Source: Nannocystis pusilla
GTDB taxonomy: Bacteria > Myxococcota_A > Polyangia > Nannocystales > Nannocystaceae
Length of the DNA stretch: 64,000 nt
Assembly: GCF_020073745.1 (NCBI RefSeq)
Contig: NZ_JAIRAU010000001.1
Location: forward strand, 620,001 to 684,000
Reading direction: 5' to 3'
Below the pieces are notes generated by a model. It saw only the letters and a program-made list of their open reading frames with translations. It was not told where the DNA came from and searched no databases. Position numbers and translations under genes: made by a program. Shown here piece by piece: positions 31,324-40,664 of this stretch; position 1 is the first letter of the stretch, and each line of letters starts with the position of its first letter.

Positions 31324-32721
31324 TCAAGCGCCGGCGGCGGGCCGACCGTCGTCGTCGGCGCGGGGCGAGGGCTCGCTGCGTCGCTCCGCGGTGCCCGGCC
31401 TGGCGGCGCCGTACTCGTTGAGCCGGTACTGGATCTTGCGCGGCGAGATGCCAAGGATCCTGGCGGCCTTGCTGGTGCTGCCGCCGGTGTGCTCGAGCGT
31501 CTGCAGGATCGCGTAGCGCTCGATGTCCCACAGGGTCGCGCCGGGGATCGCCGGCGCGCCGCGCTGGCCGGTCGCGCCGGCCGTGAACTCGCGCGGCAGG
31601 TCGCGCGGCTCGATCTCGCGGCCGCGCGCGAGGATGACGGCCCGCTCGATGCATTGCTCGAGCTGACGCACGTTGCCGGGCCAGTCGAGGCCGAACAGGA
31701 TCTGCAGCACCCGCTCGGCGCAGCTCGTGACCTGCTTGCCGAGCTTGCGCGCGTGGCGTTGCACGAAGTGGGTCGCCAGCAGGGCGATGTCGTCCCGGCG
31801 CTCGCGCAGGGCCGGGACGCGCAGGCCGACGACCTCGAGCCGCTCGGCGAGGTCCTGGCGGAAGCCGCCGCCGGCGACCGCGGCGGCGAGGTCGCGGCTG
31901 GTGGTGGCGATCACGCGGACGTCGATCTCGAGGCGGGCGCCGCCGAGGCGGGTGACGCAGCGCTCCTGCAGCAGGCGGAGCAAGCGCGCCTGCAAGGCCA
32001 GCGGCAGGGCGTCGACGTCGGTGAGCAGGAGGGTGCCGCGATGGGCCGCGACCACGCGGCCCTCGGCGCCGAACAGCTCGTCGGCGAGGGTCGCCTCGTC
32101 GGCGGTGCTGCAGCACACGCGCACCAGCCGGCCGGCGCGGCCGCTGAGCTGGTGGACGAGGTGCGCGATGTGCTGCTTGCCGGTGCCCCGCTCGCCGGTG
32201 ATGAGCAGGGCGACCGGCGCCTCGGCGACCTGCGCGGCGAGCTCGAGCAGGTCGCGGAAGGTCCGGCTCTGGCCGACGAGGTCGGCGGTGTCGGCGGCGC
32301 CCGCGGTCGCGCGCGCCTCCTTGAGCCCGCCGGCGACGGCGCGGCCGGCGACGATGCGCTGCAGCGTCAGCAGCACCTGGTCGAGGTTCAGCGGCTTGCT
32401 GAGGTAGTCGTCGGCGCCGAGCTGCATCGCCTCGACGGCGCCCTCGACCGAGCCGAAGCCGGACATGACGACGACGGCGACCTCGGGCAGGCGCTCGCGC
32501 AGGCGGGCCATCAGCTCGATGCCGCCGAGCGCCGGCATCTTGACGTCGGTGAGCACGATGTCGGGCCGCCACTCGTCGGCCCGCCCGAGCGCCTTGTAGC
32601 CGTCGGCCGCGCACTGGACCTCGTACCCCTCCTCTCGCAGCAATGCGGACAGCGCCGAGCGGGCGTTCGGCTCGTCGTCGACGATGAGGATCCGGGGAGC
32701 GGCGGGGCTGGGGTTCGGCAT
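31324..32721 (-). CDS. NtrC-family response regulator lacking the GAFTGA loop
   Basis: 465 residues. N-terminal receiver (ILIVDDEPNARS, phosphorylatable Asp in DIVLTDVKMP, Lys in YLSKPLN), then an AAA+ domain and a Fis-type helix-turn-helix (TSKAARILGISPRKIQYRL). The Walker A is GERGTGKQ. Where active NtrC proteins read [15 protein letters not shown] this one reads ADELFGAEGRVVAAHRG, so the GAFTGA loop that touches sigma-54 is missing. The Walker B is TLLLTDVDAL instead of LFLDEI. It keeps its sensor and DNA-binding ends, so it may repress or compete at enhancers. A perfect sigma-54 promoter lies upstream (32785-32800). Confidence 0.9.
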   Translation of the reverse strand: MPNPSPAAPRILIVDDEPNARSALSALLREEGYEVQCAADGYKALGRADEWRPDIVLTDVKMPALGGIELMARLRERLPEVAVVVMSGFGSVEGAVEAMQLGADDYLSKPLNLDQVLLTLQRIVAGRAVAGGLKEARATAGAADTADLVGQSRTFRDLLELAAQVAEAPVALLITGERGTGKQHIAHLVHQLSGRAGRLVRVCCSTADEATLADELFGAEGRVVAAHRGTLLLTDVDALPLALQARLLRLLQERCVTRLGGARLEIDVRVIATTSRDLAAAVAGGGFRQDLAERLEVVGLRVPALRERRDDIALLATHFVQRHARKLGKQVTSCAERVLQILFGLDWPGNVRQLEQCIERAVILARGREIEPRDLPREFTAGATGQRGAPAIPGATLWDIERYAILQTLEHTGGSTSKAARILGISPRKIQYRLNEYGAARPGTAERRSEPSPRADDDGRPAAGA

Positions 32722-32728
32722 CGTAACA

Positions 32729-32742
32729 TGTCCTCAGGGACA
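32729..32742. repeat. TGTCC-TCAG-GGACA palindrome
   Basis: Exact copy of the dispersed palindrome, 8 nt before the start codon of the NtrC-like gene and downstream of its sigma-54 promoter, so it lies in the untranslated leader and could fold near the ribosome site. Confidence 0.75.
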
Positions 32743-32784
32743 GGTGTGGCGCGCCGGTGTGGCAGCAGCCGGCCGCCGTGGTCG

Positions 32785-32800
32785 AGCAACCTCCGTGCCA
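32785..32800 (-). promoter_or_regulatory. Sigma-54 promoter, perfect consensus match
   Basis: Minus strand TGGCACGGAGGTTGCT equals the consensus TGGCACG-N4-TTGCT. It points to the NtrC-like gene starting at 32721. A GTGCAC site lies at 32862-32867, 62 bp upstream. Confidence 0.75.
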
Positions 32801-32881
32801 GATCGGAGGCCGGTGCGGACGCAACGATCGCGCGGACCCGGGGTGCAGCGGTTGCGTCGAGGTGCACGCCTTGCGCGGCGC

Positions 32882-33484
32882 TCAGAACCGACCCACCAGC
32901 GCGAGGCCGAGGTGGCCGCGCGCGGCCGTGGGGACCACGTCGACGCGGAGCTCGCGGTCGGGCGCGTACTTGCGGTAGGCCAGCCCGTACACGAGCAGGC
33001 TCGAGCCGGCGACCACGCTCGACAGACCGATCTGCAGCAGGGTCCACGGCGTCGCCGAGGCGCGCGAGCTCTCGGCGAATTGCCAGCCGAGCCCGGCGGC
33101 GACGAAGAGGAGGCCGCCCGTGGTGGTCAGGCCGCCGACGGAGATCCACGGGGCCGCGCCCGCGCGCGACGGGCTGCGCGAGCCGCAGACGCGCCCGCGG
33201 ACGCCGGCGCCGAGGGTCAGCAGGCCGAGGCTCGTGGTGTTGAGCGCGACCGCGGCCAGCGCCATGGCCGGCAGGCGCGGCGGGCACTCGACGCAGCGGT
33301 CCACAGCGGCGACCTGCTGCGCGCTGGCGAGGCCGAGGCCGAGGCCGGCCGCGCCGGCGAGCGCGCCTGCCGTGAGGACGACGACGCCCTCGAATCGCCG
33401 CGGCGCCTCGACGCGGGGCGAGGTCGGCGCGACCGCATCGACCCGCGGAGCGGGGGCCAGGAACATGGCGAGGGCGAGCCACAT
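32882..33484 (-). CDS. Hypothetical membrane protein with signal peptide
   Basis: 200 residues; ATG 33484 with AAGGAG at 7 nt. It starts MWLALAMFLAPAPRVDA, a short signal peptide, and contains four Gly/Ala/Leu-rich hydrophobic segments (VVVLTAGALAGAAGLGLGLA, MALAAVALNTTSLGLLTLGA, ISVGGLTTTGGLLFVAAGL, LLQIGLSSVVAGSSLLVYGL) and one CVEC pair. No family recognised. Similar small multi-pass proteins are common in myxobacteria, often with a transport or envelope role that is not defined. Confidence 0.7.
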   Translation of the reverse strand: MWLALAMFLAPAPRVDAVAPTSPRVEAPRRFEGVVVLTAGALAGAAGLGLGLASAQQVAAVDRCVECPPRLPAMALAAVALNTTSLGLLTLGAGVRGRVCGSRSPSRAGAAPWISVGGLTTTGGLLFVAAGLGWQFAESSRASATPWTLLQIGLSSVVAGSSLLVYGLAYRKYAPDRELRVDVVPTAARGHLGLALVGRF

Positions 33485-33701
33485 CGGCGGCTCCTTTCAT
33501 GCCACGCGCGGGAGCGCGGGCCATCGCCGGCGGACCAGGCGAGACTCGCCTCGCGGTCGCGGCGAGCGCCGTGGTCGGATGGCGTGAATGACGAACGAGC
33601 GGCGGATCGCCGGGATGGTCGCGGGCGAGACGGTCCGCGAGCGACACGCCGGCCGTCGATTGTGATGAATCGCCCCCGTGGCGACCGCGACCGATCGTGC
33701 G

Positions 33702-33714
33702 TGCACTGCGTGCA
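33702..33714. promoter_or_regulatory. TGCAC-TGC-GTGCA inverted repeat
   Basis: Perfect 5-bp arms and a 3-nt centre inside a run of TGCA repeats. Half sites match those at 27884 and 33834. Candidate activator site about 210 bp upstream of the sigma-54 promoter. Confidence 0.35.
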
Positions 33715-33833
33715 TTCGTGTGCAGGATCTGCGCGTGCGATGGCGGCGCGCCGCGGATATCGTCGCGCGAGGGGGGCGGGCGAGAACTGACGCGGGGGGA
33801 GCTTCATCGTCGGCGATGGGCCATACGGCGCGA

Positions 33834-33850
33834 CGTGCAGGTCCTGCACG
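33834..33850. promoter_or_regulatory. 17-bp palindrome CGTGCAGG-T-CCTGCACG, candidate enhancer
   Basis: Perfect 8-bp arms around a single T, 72 bp upstream of the -24 element of the sigma-54 promoter at 33922, the expected position for an NtrC-type upstream activating sequence. Confidence 0.5.
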
Positions 33851-33921
33851 GCCGCGCAAGGCGCTCGCGCGGGTGACGGCGACGGTCCGCAGGCGGGCCC
33901 TGAAAGATGGCGCGCGCACGA

Positions 33922-33937
33922 TGGCATGACGCTTGCT
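33922..33937 (+). promoter_or_regulatory. Sigma-54 promoter, near-perfect consensus
   Basis: TGGCATGACGCTTGCT matches TGGCACG-N4-TTGCT with one change (C to T). It drives the receiver gene at 33967 and probably the two genes after it. Confidence 0.72.
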
Positions 33938-33966
33938 CAATGTGCTCCCGGACCGGCTCACATACC

Positions 33967-34377
33967 ATGACCCGATGCTCCATGACTCAACCGGTCCAGG
34001 CCGGCGCGGCGACGGCTCGACCGGTCGCGGTGCTCGTCGTCGACGGCGAGCCGAAGACGGCGACGGTGTTGGTCAAGCTGCTGCGGGTCGACGGCTTCTT
34101 CGTCGAGGTCGCGGCGGACGCGGCGGCGGCCGAGAGCCGCATCGAGCACGGCCCGCGGCCGGACGTGCTGGTGATGGACGTGTCGCCGGCGCGCGCGGGC
34201 GAGGTGGAGACGCTGCGGCGGATCCACGCGCGCCACCCGACGCTGCCGCTCGTGATCGTCACGGCGCACCCGCAGGTCGCCGACCGCCTCGCGCTGGGGC
34301 CCGCGCCGCGGTGCAGGATCGTCACCAAGCCGATCGATTATTCGGGGCTGCTGCGGCTGCTGGAGGCCGTCACGTGA
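33967..34377 (+). CDS. Stand-alone response-regulator receiver protein
   Basis: 136 residues from ATG 33967 (ATG 33982 is equally possible). The single receiver domain has VLVVDGEPKTATVL, phosphoacceptor Asp in DVLVMDVSPA, switch Thr in LVIVTAHP and Lys in CRIVTKPID. One residue of the usual acidic pair is Gly (VDGEP), which could weaken Mg binding. No output domain, so it acts by protein contact, perhaps tuning the kinase encoded 46 nt downstream or the NtrC regulators. Confidence 0.85.
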   Translation: MTRCSMTQPVQAGAATARPVAVLVVDGEPKTATVLVKLLRVDGFFVEVAADAAAAESRIEHGPRPDVLVMDVSPARAGEVETLRRIHARHPTLPLVIVTAHPQVADRLALGPAPRCRIVTKPIDYSGLLRLLEAVT

Positions 34378-34423
34378 GGCGAGGAGCGCGGCAACGCCGG
34401 GCCTTGTGGCCGTGCAGGTGGCG

Positions 34424-36144
34424 ATGGTAATTTTCACGCGGACACAGCGAGAGCGACGGTCTCCTCTGCCGCACCCCGGTCTACCAGCCCGCGATCCCCC
34501 CGCCGCAGAGACCCGGTTCGAGGAGCTGAAGCGCTACGTCGCGTTCGCCGCCGAGGACGCGGCGCTGCTGCGCTCGTTCCGCGACGTCGCGGCGCCGCAC
34601 TTCGGCCGGATCGCGCAGGAGTTCTACGACCGGATCCGCCAGCACGACGAGGCGCACGCGGTGTTCACCGGCGAGGCCCAGATCGCGCGGCTGCAGCGGT
34701 CGCTGGTGCTGTGGATGGAGCGGCTGTTCGGCGGCCGCTACGACGAGGCCTACTTCGAGGACACGGCGCAGATCGGCCGGGTCCACGTCAAGGTCGGGCT
34801 GCCGCAGCGCTACATGTTCACGGCGATGGCGCTGATCCGCTCGTCGCTGCTGCGGATCGCCGAGGCCAACGGCCCGGCGGGCCTCGCGGTCATGGACGCC
34901 ATCTCGCGCCTCCTCGACCTCGAGCTGGCGATCATGCTCGAGAGCTACCGCGACAACTTCGTCGCCCGCATCCAGCAGGTCGAGCGGCTCGAGCGGCAGG
35001 CGCTCGGCGCCTCGCTGGCGCGCACGGAGCACCGCTACGTCAACGCGGTGGAGCTCGCGCACGTGATCATCGTCGGCCTCGACGCGCACGGCTCGATCCT
35101 GCTGTTCAATCAAGAGGCCGAGCGGATCACCGGGTTCGCCCGCGACGAGGTGATGGGCCGCTCGCTGCTCGAGTGCCTGGCGATCGACGAGACCGGCGAG
35201 GGCGCCGAGCTGCGGGAGATCTTGCGCGGCTTCGCGGCGGCGCAGGTCGAGGCGCGCGAGCGCGAAGATGTGGTGAGCCGGGCGATCGAGACCGGGATCG
35301 CCACGCGCGCCGGTCAGCGTCGCAGCGTGCTGTGGCAGCTGACGCACGCGCCGTCGAGCGGCGACGACGTGTGCGTGTTCGCCATCGGCCGCGACACCAC
35401 CGACGAGAAGGCGCTGCTGGCCCGCACCAAGCAGCAAGAGAAGCTCGCGGCCATCGGCACGCTCGCGGCCGGCTTGGCCCACGAGATCCGCAACCCGCTC
35501 AACGGCGCGCAGCTGCACGTCACGTACCTCGACCGCTCGCTCAAGAAGTCCGGCGCGCACCCGGAGCTGATCGAGACCGTCGGGGTGGTGGCCGACGAGA
35601 TCCGGCGCCTCGGCAGCCTCGTCACCGAGTTCCTGGCGTTCGCGCGGCCGAAGCCGCTGCTGATCAAGCGCGTGTCGGTGCAGACGCTGCTCGAGCGCGC
35701 GGCCCAGCTGGTCGCCGCGCAGGCGCAGCAGCACGGCGTGGAGGTGGCGCTCGACGTCCCGCCGCAGCCGGTCGAGTTCGAGGCGGACCCGGCCAAGCTC
35801 GAGCAGGTGCTGCTCAACCTGACGCAGAACGCGATCGAGGCGGTCGCCGGCGAGCCGGGCGCGGGCCGGGTGGTCCTGCGGGCGCGGCGGCAGCCGCAGA
35901 CGGTGTCGTTCGAGGTCGAGGACGACGGCCCCGGGATCCCCGACGCCGCGCCGATCTTCGACGCGTTCTTCTCGACCAAGCCGCAGGGCACCGGCCTCGG
36001 CCTGTCGATCTCGTACCGCATCATCACCGACCACGGCGGCACCCTCGACGTCGACAGCAAGCGCGGAGCCACCATCTTCCGCATCGTGCTGCCGCTCGAC
36101 GGCCCGCCCGACAGCGCGCACAAGACGCGCGCGGAGGCCACGTA

Positions 36145-36145
<1 letters not shown>
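34424..36145 (+). CDS. Globin-coupled PAS histidine kinase (predicted oxygen sensor)
   Basis: 573 residues, ATG 34424 (AGGTGG before it). N-terminal protoglobin domain about residues 25-185 ([19 protein letters not shown], with [16 protein letters not shown] holding the proximal heme ligand His121). Then a PAS domain ([23 protein letters not shown]), HisKA with [13 protein letters not shown] box [10 protein letters not shown], and G boxes DDGPGIPD and GTGLGLS. The direct gas ligand is predicted to be O2 through the heme. It overlaps the next gene by one base (TAATG) and is a classical NtrB-type partner for it. Soluble, no TM segment. Confidence 0.9.
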
Positions 36146-37506
<1,361 letters not shown>

Positions 37507-37520
37507 CGCTCTCCGCCGTG

Positions 37521-37538
37521 CCTGTCCATTCGGGCAGG
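37521..37538. terminator. Convergent-gene hairpin CCTGTCC-ATTC-GGGCAGG
   Basis: 7-bp stem (one T-G pair) with a 4-nt loop, 15 nt after the NtrC stop and 9 nt before the lipoprotein stop on the other strand, followed by TAGTAGCTTT. It may end both transcripts. The layout resembles a degenerate copy of the TGTCC-N4-GGACA palindrome. Confidence 0.5.
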
Positions 37539-37546
37539 TAGTAGCT

Positions 37547-38245
37547 TTACAGGCAGGCTTCGTCGCTCGCCTGCTCCTCGGCGTCGCAGCCGTCGCCCGC
37601 GTCGATCTGCTCGCAGGTCAGCCCGGACACGCAGGCGATCGACGCCTCGGTCGCCTCGAGGCAGGCCGCGCTGACCAGGCTCGCCTCGGCGACGAAGTAG
37701 GTGCACTCGTACGCGCGCGAGATCTGCCAGTCCTCGTCGATGAAGTTGCACTCGAACAAGCGCGCGGCGTAGGCGTCGCACTGCTCGCTGGTGCACGCGT
37801 CGCTGATCAATGCGTTGTTCTCCGCCTCGCACGGGCTCGCCCCCGGGTCCAACAGCTCCTGGCAGCTCGCGGCGGTCTGGCAGGCGAAGATCTCGTCTTG
37901 CAGGGCGAGGCAGGCCTCGCCAGGATAGGCGGCGATCGCACGCGCCTGTGCGCAGTTCTCGAGGCAGCCCTCGGCGAACGGAGAGTCGCACTCGACCTCG
38001 TGCGCGCAGAGGGCGGCACAGATGGCGTCCTCGACGCCCCCGGTGGTGGCGTCGCCGGTGGTGGCGTCGCCGGTGCTGCTCGTCGGTGCGTCGGGCCCGG
38101 TCGTCGGTGTGCCGGTCGTCGACGGGTCGTCCGACGTCGTGCTGCTCGCAGGGTCCGTGGTGGTCTCGTCGGTGGTCGAGCCATCGCCCTTGGCAGTGCA
38201 GGCCAGCGCGAGGGTCAGGGTCAGGAGGTAGGGTGTACGCATCAT
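37547..38245 (-). CDS. Cys-rich lipoprotein with Thr/Ser linker
   Basis: 232 residues. Signal peptide MMRTPYLLTLTLALAC with lipobox LALAC, lipidated at Cys16. A disordered stretch rich in Thr, Ser, Asp and Gly (about 17-68) is followed by a domain with about 16 cysteines in CxxxC-type spacing (ICAALCAHEVEC, CLENCAQA, CQELLDPG, CVSGLTCEQIDAGDGC). Architecture common in Nannocystaceae surface lipoproteins. No function known. Likely outer membrane or surface exposed. Confidence 0.82.
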   Translation of the reverse strand: MMRTPYLLTLTLALACTAKGDGSTTDETTTDPASSTTSDDPSTTGTPTTGPDAPTSSTGDATTGDATTGGVEDAICAALCAHEVECDSPFAEGCLENCAQARAIAAYPGEACLALQDEIFACQTAASCQELLDPGASPCEAENNALISDACTSEQCDAYAARLFECNFIDEDWQISRAYECTYFVAEASLVSAACLEATEASIACVSGLTCEQIDAGDGCDAEEQASDEACL

Positions 38246-38269
38246 CGGATCCTCTCTTGTTGGAAACTG

Positions 38270-39112
38270 TCAATCGAGAGCGGGCAGACCCGCGGGCCGG
38301 GCCGGGGTCGGGCCGGGCGGCCGGCGGGCCTGGGCCGCGAGGACCTTGCGCTGAAGCTCGCCGAGCTCCGGGAGGAGCTGGCGGTTGGTGTCATTGAGCT
38401 GACGCAACAGCGACGCCGGGACAGGTCCGCCGGCCGCGACGGCCGCGTAGAGGTCGTCGAACACGCGGGCGAGCGCGGGCGGGACGCTGTTCGAGTCGGA
38501 ACGGTGCTGGGTGCGACGGCCGGGCTTGATCGCGGCGACCGCGGCGTCGACGTCGCCGCGGCCGACCCACCGCAGCACCTCGGTGACGACGCGCGCGGGA
38601 TCGGCGAGGACCTGGTCGTACGTCTGGAGGCGCGCGGGATAGCGGCGCAGGCTGATGTCGCGGACGAGGGCGAAGTTCTCCATCCACCACTCGTACGCCG
38701 GAGGGAAGTATGAGCTGTCCTCGGGGACAGGCTGTCCCGCGCGCGCGAAGGCCTCGCGCTCGATGGCGTAGAGGCGCAGGATCGACGCCTCGTACTCGCG
38801 CCACTCGCGAACGTTGGCGACGAGGTGGGTGATATAGGCGCGCTCGCTGCGGATCACCCCGGGGATGAAGACCTTGACCGCATAGCCCTCGACGTGGTCC
38901 GGCAAGAAGTACTCGCCCGTGGTCGGGTTCGGGTTGGTCCGGTAGTAGATCCCGTGGCGCAGCAGGGTCTCGTAGAAGCCGTCGGGGTTGGCCTCCTGGA
39001 TGCCGGTGAAGCCGCGCGGGAAGGCCTCCCCGAGCACGGGGAGGCCGGCTGCGCGAAACACCTGCATCCACATCGAGGTCCCGCTTCGCTTGGTGCCGGA
39101 GACGAATAGCAT
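38270..39112 (-). CDS. Sulfotransferase family protein
   Basis: 280 residues; ATG 39112 with AGGGA upstream. It starts MLFVSGTKRSGTSMWMQVF, the 5'-phosphosulfate binding loop of PAPS-dependent sulfotransferases, and has typical later motifs (KVFIPGVIRSERAYITHLV, LQTYDQVLADPARVVTEVLRW, similar to the 3'-phosphate binding region). Expected to sulfate a glycan, lipid or small molecule. An in-frame copy of the TGTCC palindrome at 38716 inserts PVPEDS in the middle. It lies between two lipoprotein genes on the same strand. Confidence 0.8.
   Translation of the reverse strand: MLFVSGTKRSGTSMWMQVFRAAGLPVLGEAFPRGFTGIQEANPDGFYETLLRHGIYYRTNPNPTTGEYFLPDHVEGYAVKVFIPGVIRSERAYITHLVANVREWREYEASILRLYAIEREAFARAGQPVPEDSSYFPPAYEWWMENFALVRDISLRRYPARLQTYDQVLADPARVVTEVLRWVGRGDVDAAVAAIKPGRRTQHRSDSNSVPPALARVFDDLYAAVAAGGPVPASLLRQLNDTNRQLLPELGELQRKVLAAQARRPPGPTPARPAGLPALD
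38716..38729. repeat. TGTCC-TCGG-GGACA palindrome inside the sulfotransferase gene
   Basis: Exact family copy, in frame, encoding V-P-E-D on the minus strand. Directly followed by a further CTGTCC (38732-38737), giving a second overlapping inverted pair with the right arm. Confidence 0.75.
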
Positions 39113-39178
39113 GAGTGTCCCTGAATCGATCGTGGTTGTCGGAGAGGATGCAGGCGTCTCGTGGTGTCGTGATCGCGC

Positions 39179-39688
39179 TCAGTACGCGGTGGGGCACGCC
39201 ATGGTTGCGGCGTCCGACTCCGTCGCGCACTGCTCCTCGTCGCCGTTGAATTGCCTGCAGTCGAGGTTCAGGATGCAGGTCATGAGCTCCTCGAGAGCGG
39301 TGAGGCAGGTCGGACCGTCCTCTTCGCCCTTGGCCCAAAACATGTTGCAATCCATGAGGAGGTAATCGAAGTAGGAAGCAGCCTCCGGGTCACATTCGAC
39401 GTAGCGCTCGGCGAGCTGCTTGCACAGCGGGTAATCGGGCTCGGCCGCGCCGGTGGTGCCTTCCGTGGTGCTGGACGAGGTCGGCTCGGCGCTCGTCGTG
39501 TCGCTCATGCCGGTGTCGGTCTCCGACGCGCCGTCCGTGCCGCCCATCGTCGGGGCGTTCGAGTCGGTGGCGCCGGTCGTGGGGTCGGTCGTGGCGTCGG
39601 TCGTGGTCTCCTCCTTCGGGGGGCAGCCCAGCGACAGGCCGCCCAGTGACATCAGGAAGGTCAGGTTGCGTAACGAGTGCGTATCCAT
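39179..39688 (-). CDS. Cys-rich lipoprotein with Thr/Ser linker
   Basis: 169 residues. Signal peptide MDTHSLRNLTFLMSLGGLSLGC with lipobox SLGC. A Thr/Asp/Ser/Gly-rich linker (about 26-85), then a 75-residue domain with six cysteines (PLCKQLAERYVECDPEA, LMDCNMF, CLTALEELMTC). Same plan as 37547-38245 but shorter. Probably surface lipoprotein of unknown function, sharing the strand with the sulfotransferase 66 nt downstream. Confidence 0.8.
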   Translation of the reverse strand: MDTHSLRNLTFLMSLGGLSLGCPPKEETTTDATTDPTTGATDSNAPTMGGTDGASETDTGMSDTTSAEPTSSSTTEGTTGAAEPDYPLCKQLAERYVECDPEAASYFDYLLMDCNMFWAKGEEDGPTCLTALEELMTCILNLDCRQFNGDEEQCATESDAATMACPTAY

Positions 39689-40103
39689 GGCCCGGGGTTG
39701 AGTCGCCGAACCGGCCGGAAAAATTGCGAGGCCTCGAAGATTTTTGCATCGCGGCTCGCGGACCCCCAGGCTCCGCCCGACAGGCGGACCGAGCGCGCGC
39801 TGGACCGGGCGCAGCAGCGGGACGCGGCCGGCGGGCCGCTGCGGGTCGCGGTGACCGCGGGTCTTCCGCCTGCGCGAGCTGTGGTCGCAGCACCGGCGCT
39901 ACGTGTTCGTGCCGCACAGCCCGTCTCGTCCGCGAGCTCGCCCGCGAGGGCGTGGGCCCGCAGGTCGGGCCTCCATCCGCCTGACGGCGGCGACATGAGG
40001 GAGCGAGAGTGACTGAATTAACATGTCCGTGTGGACATGTCATAATATCCATACATGGATCGGCATGACCGGTGGACATGCCTGATCGACGTGTTCCGCC
40101 AGC
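39689..40103. other. Intergenic region with palindrome and possible remnant
   Basis: 415 nt without an intact gene. Around 39863-39930 the plus strand reads VFRLRELWSQHRRYVFVPHS, which looks coding but has no start or continuation, so it may be a gene fragment. The end is AT-richer and carries the longest copy of the palindrome family (40021-40040). Confidence 0.35.
40021..40040. repeat. 20-bp ACATGTCC-GTGT-GGACATGT palindrome
   Basis: Perfect 8-bp arms and a 4-nt centre. Longest copy of the TGTCC-N4-GGACA family. Lies 64 nt beyond the stop of the acetyltransferase gene on the minus strand; further GGACATG half sites follow at 40073. Confidence 0.8.
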
Positions 40104-40637
40104 TCAACGGCTCCAGTCCTCGGCGGTGATCGCCCAGCGCTCGTGATCTCGCCACTCGCCGGCGATGAAGAGGTAGCGCGGCGAGAAGCCCTCGCGCATG
40201 AAGCCGAGCCGGCGGACGAGGGCGATCGATCGGACATTGCCGGGTTGGATGTTCGCCTCGAGGCGGTGCAGGCCGAGCTCGCCGAAGGCGGCGTCGACGA
40301 CGAGGCGCAGGCCCCCGGTCATGGAGCCGCGCCCCTCGCTGCCGGTGAAGGCGAAGTATCCGAGGTGGCCCGAGCGGAACGCGCCCATGACGATGTTGTT
40401 GATGTTGACGACCCCGACCAGACGTCCCTCCGCCCGCAGCAAGAATCCGGTGTGGGTCGGCTCCCGGAGGCGCGCGAGATAGGCGGAGAACGCGACGCTC
40501 GAGGCGGGCGGGGCCACCCACGGGTCGTGGAGCTCGCGGCTGGCGTGGACGGCGTCGAGGAACTCGGACTCGTCGCTCTCCGTCGGTGCATGGATGCTGA
40601 CGCGGGGACCGCTGGCGAGGGGCATCGAGCGCATCAT
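40104..40637 (-). CDS. GNAT-family N-acetyltransferase (RimJ/RimL-like)
   Basis: 177 residues. Fold signature: VSIHAPTESDESEFLDAV start, LVGVVNINNIVMGAFRSGHLGYF, RGSMTGGLRLVVDAAFGELGLHRLEANIQPGN, and SIALVRRLGFMREGFSPRY, the acetyl-CoA binding and ribosomal-protein acetyltransferase pattern. ATG 40637; a second ATG follows at 40634. Acetylates a protein N-terminus or small amine; target unknown. The acyltransferase gene begins upstream on the same strand (28 nt gap). Confidence 0.92.
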   Translation of the reverse strand: MMRSMPLASGPRVSIHAPTESDESEFLDAVHASRELHDPWVAPPASSVAFSAYLARLREPTHTGFLLRAEGRLVGVVNINNIVMGAFRSGHLGYFAFTGSEGRGSMTGGLRLVVDAAFGELGLHRLEANIQPGNVRSIALVRRLGFMREGFSPRYLFIAGEWRDHERWAITAEDWSR

Positions 40638-40664
40638 GCCGCGTCGCGCGGCCGAGCGCGCGTC

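Larger units (their letters stand above)
33485..33966. other. Divergent regulatory region
   Basis: 482 nt without a credible gene. It has a TGCA-rich stretch (33690-33745) with inverted repeats, a 17-bp palindrome at 33834-33850 and a consensus sigma-54 promoter at 33922-33937 that reads into the receiver/globin kinase operon. Confidence 0.55.

Noticed and set aside
32882..33484. Small membrane protein considered part of the NtrC-like transcript
   Set aside because: The perfect sigma-54 promoter at 32785-32800 lies between the two genes, so the regulator gene has its own start.
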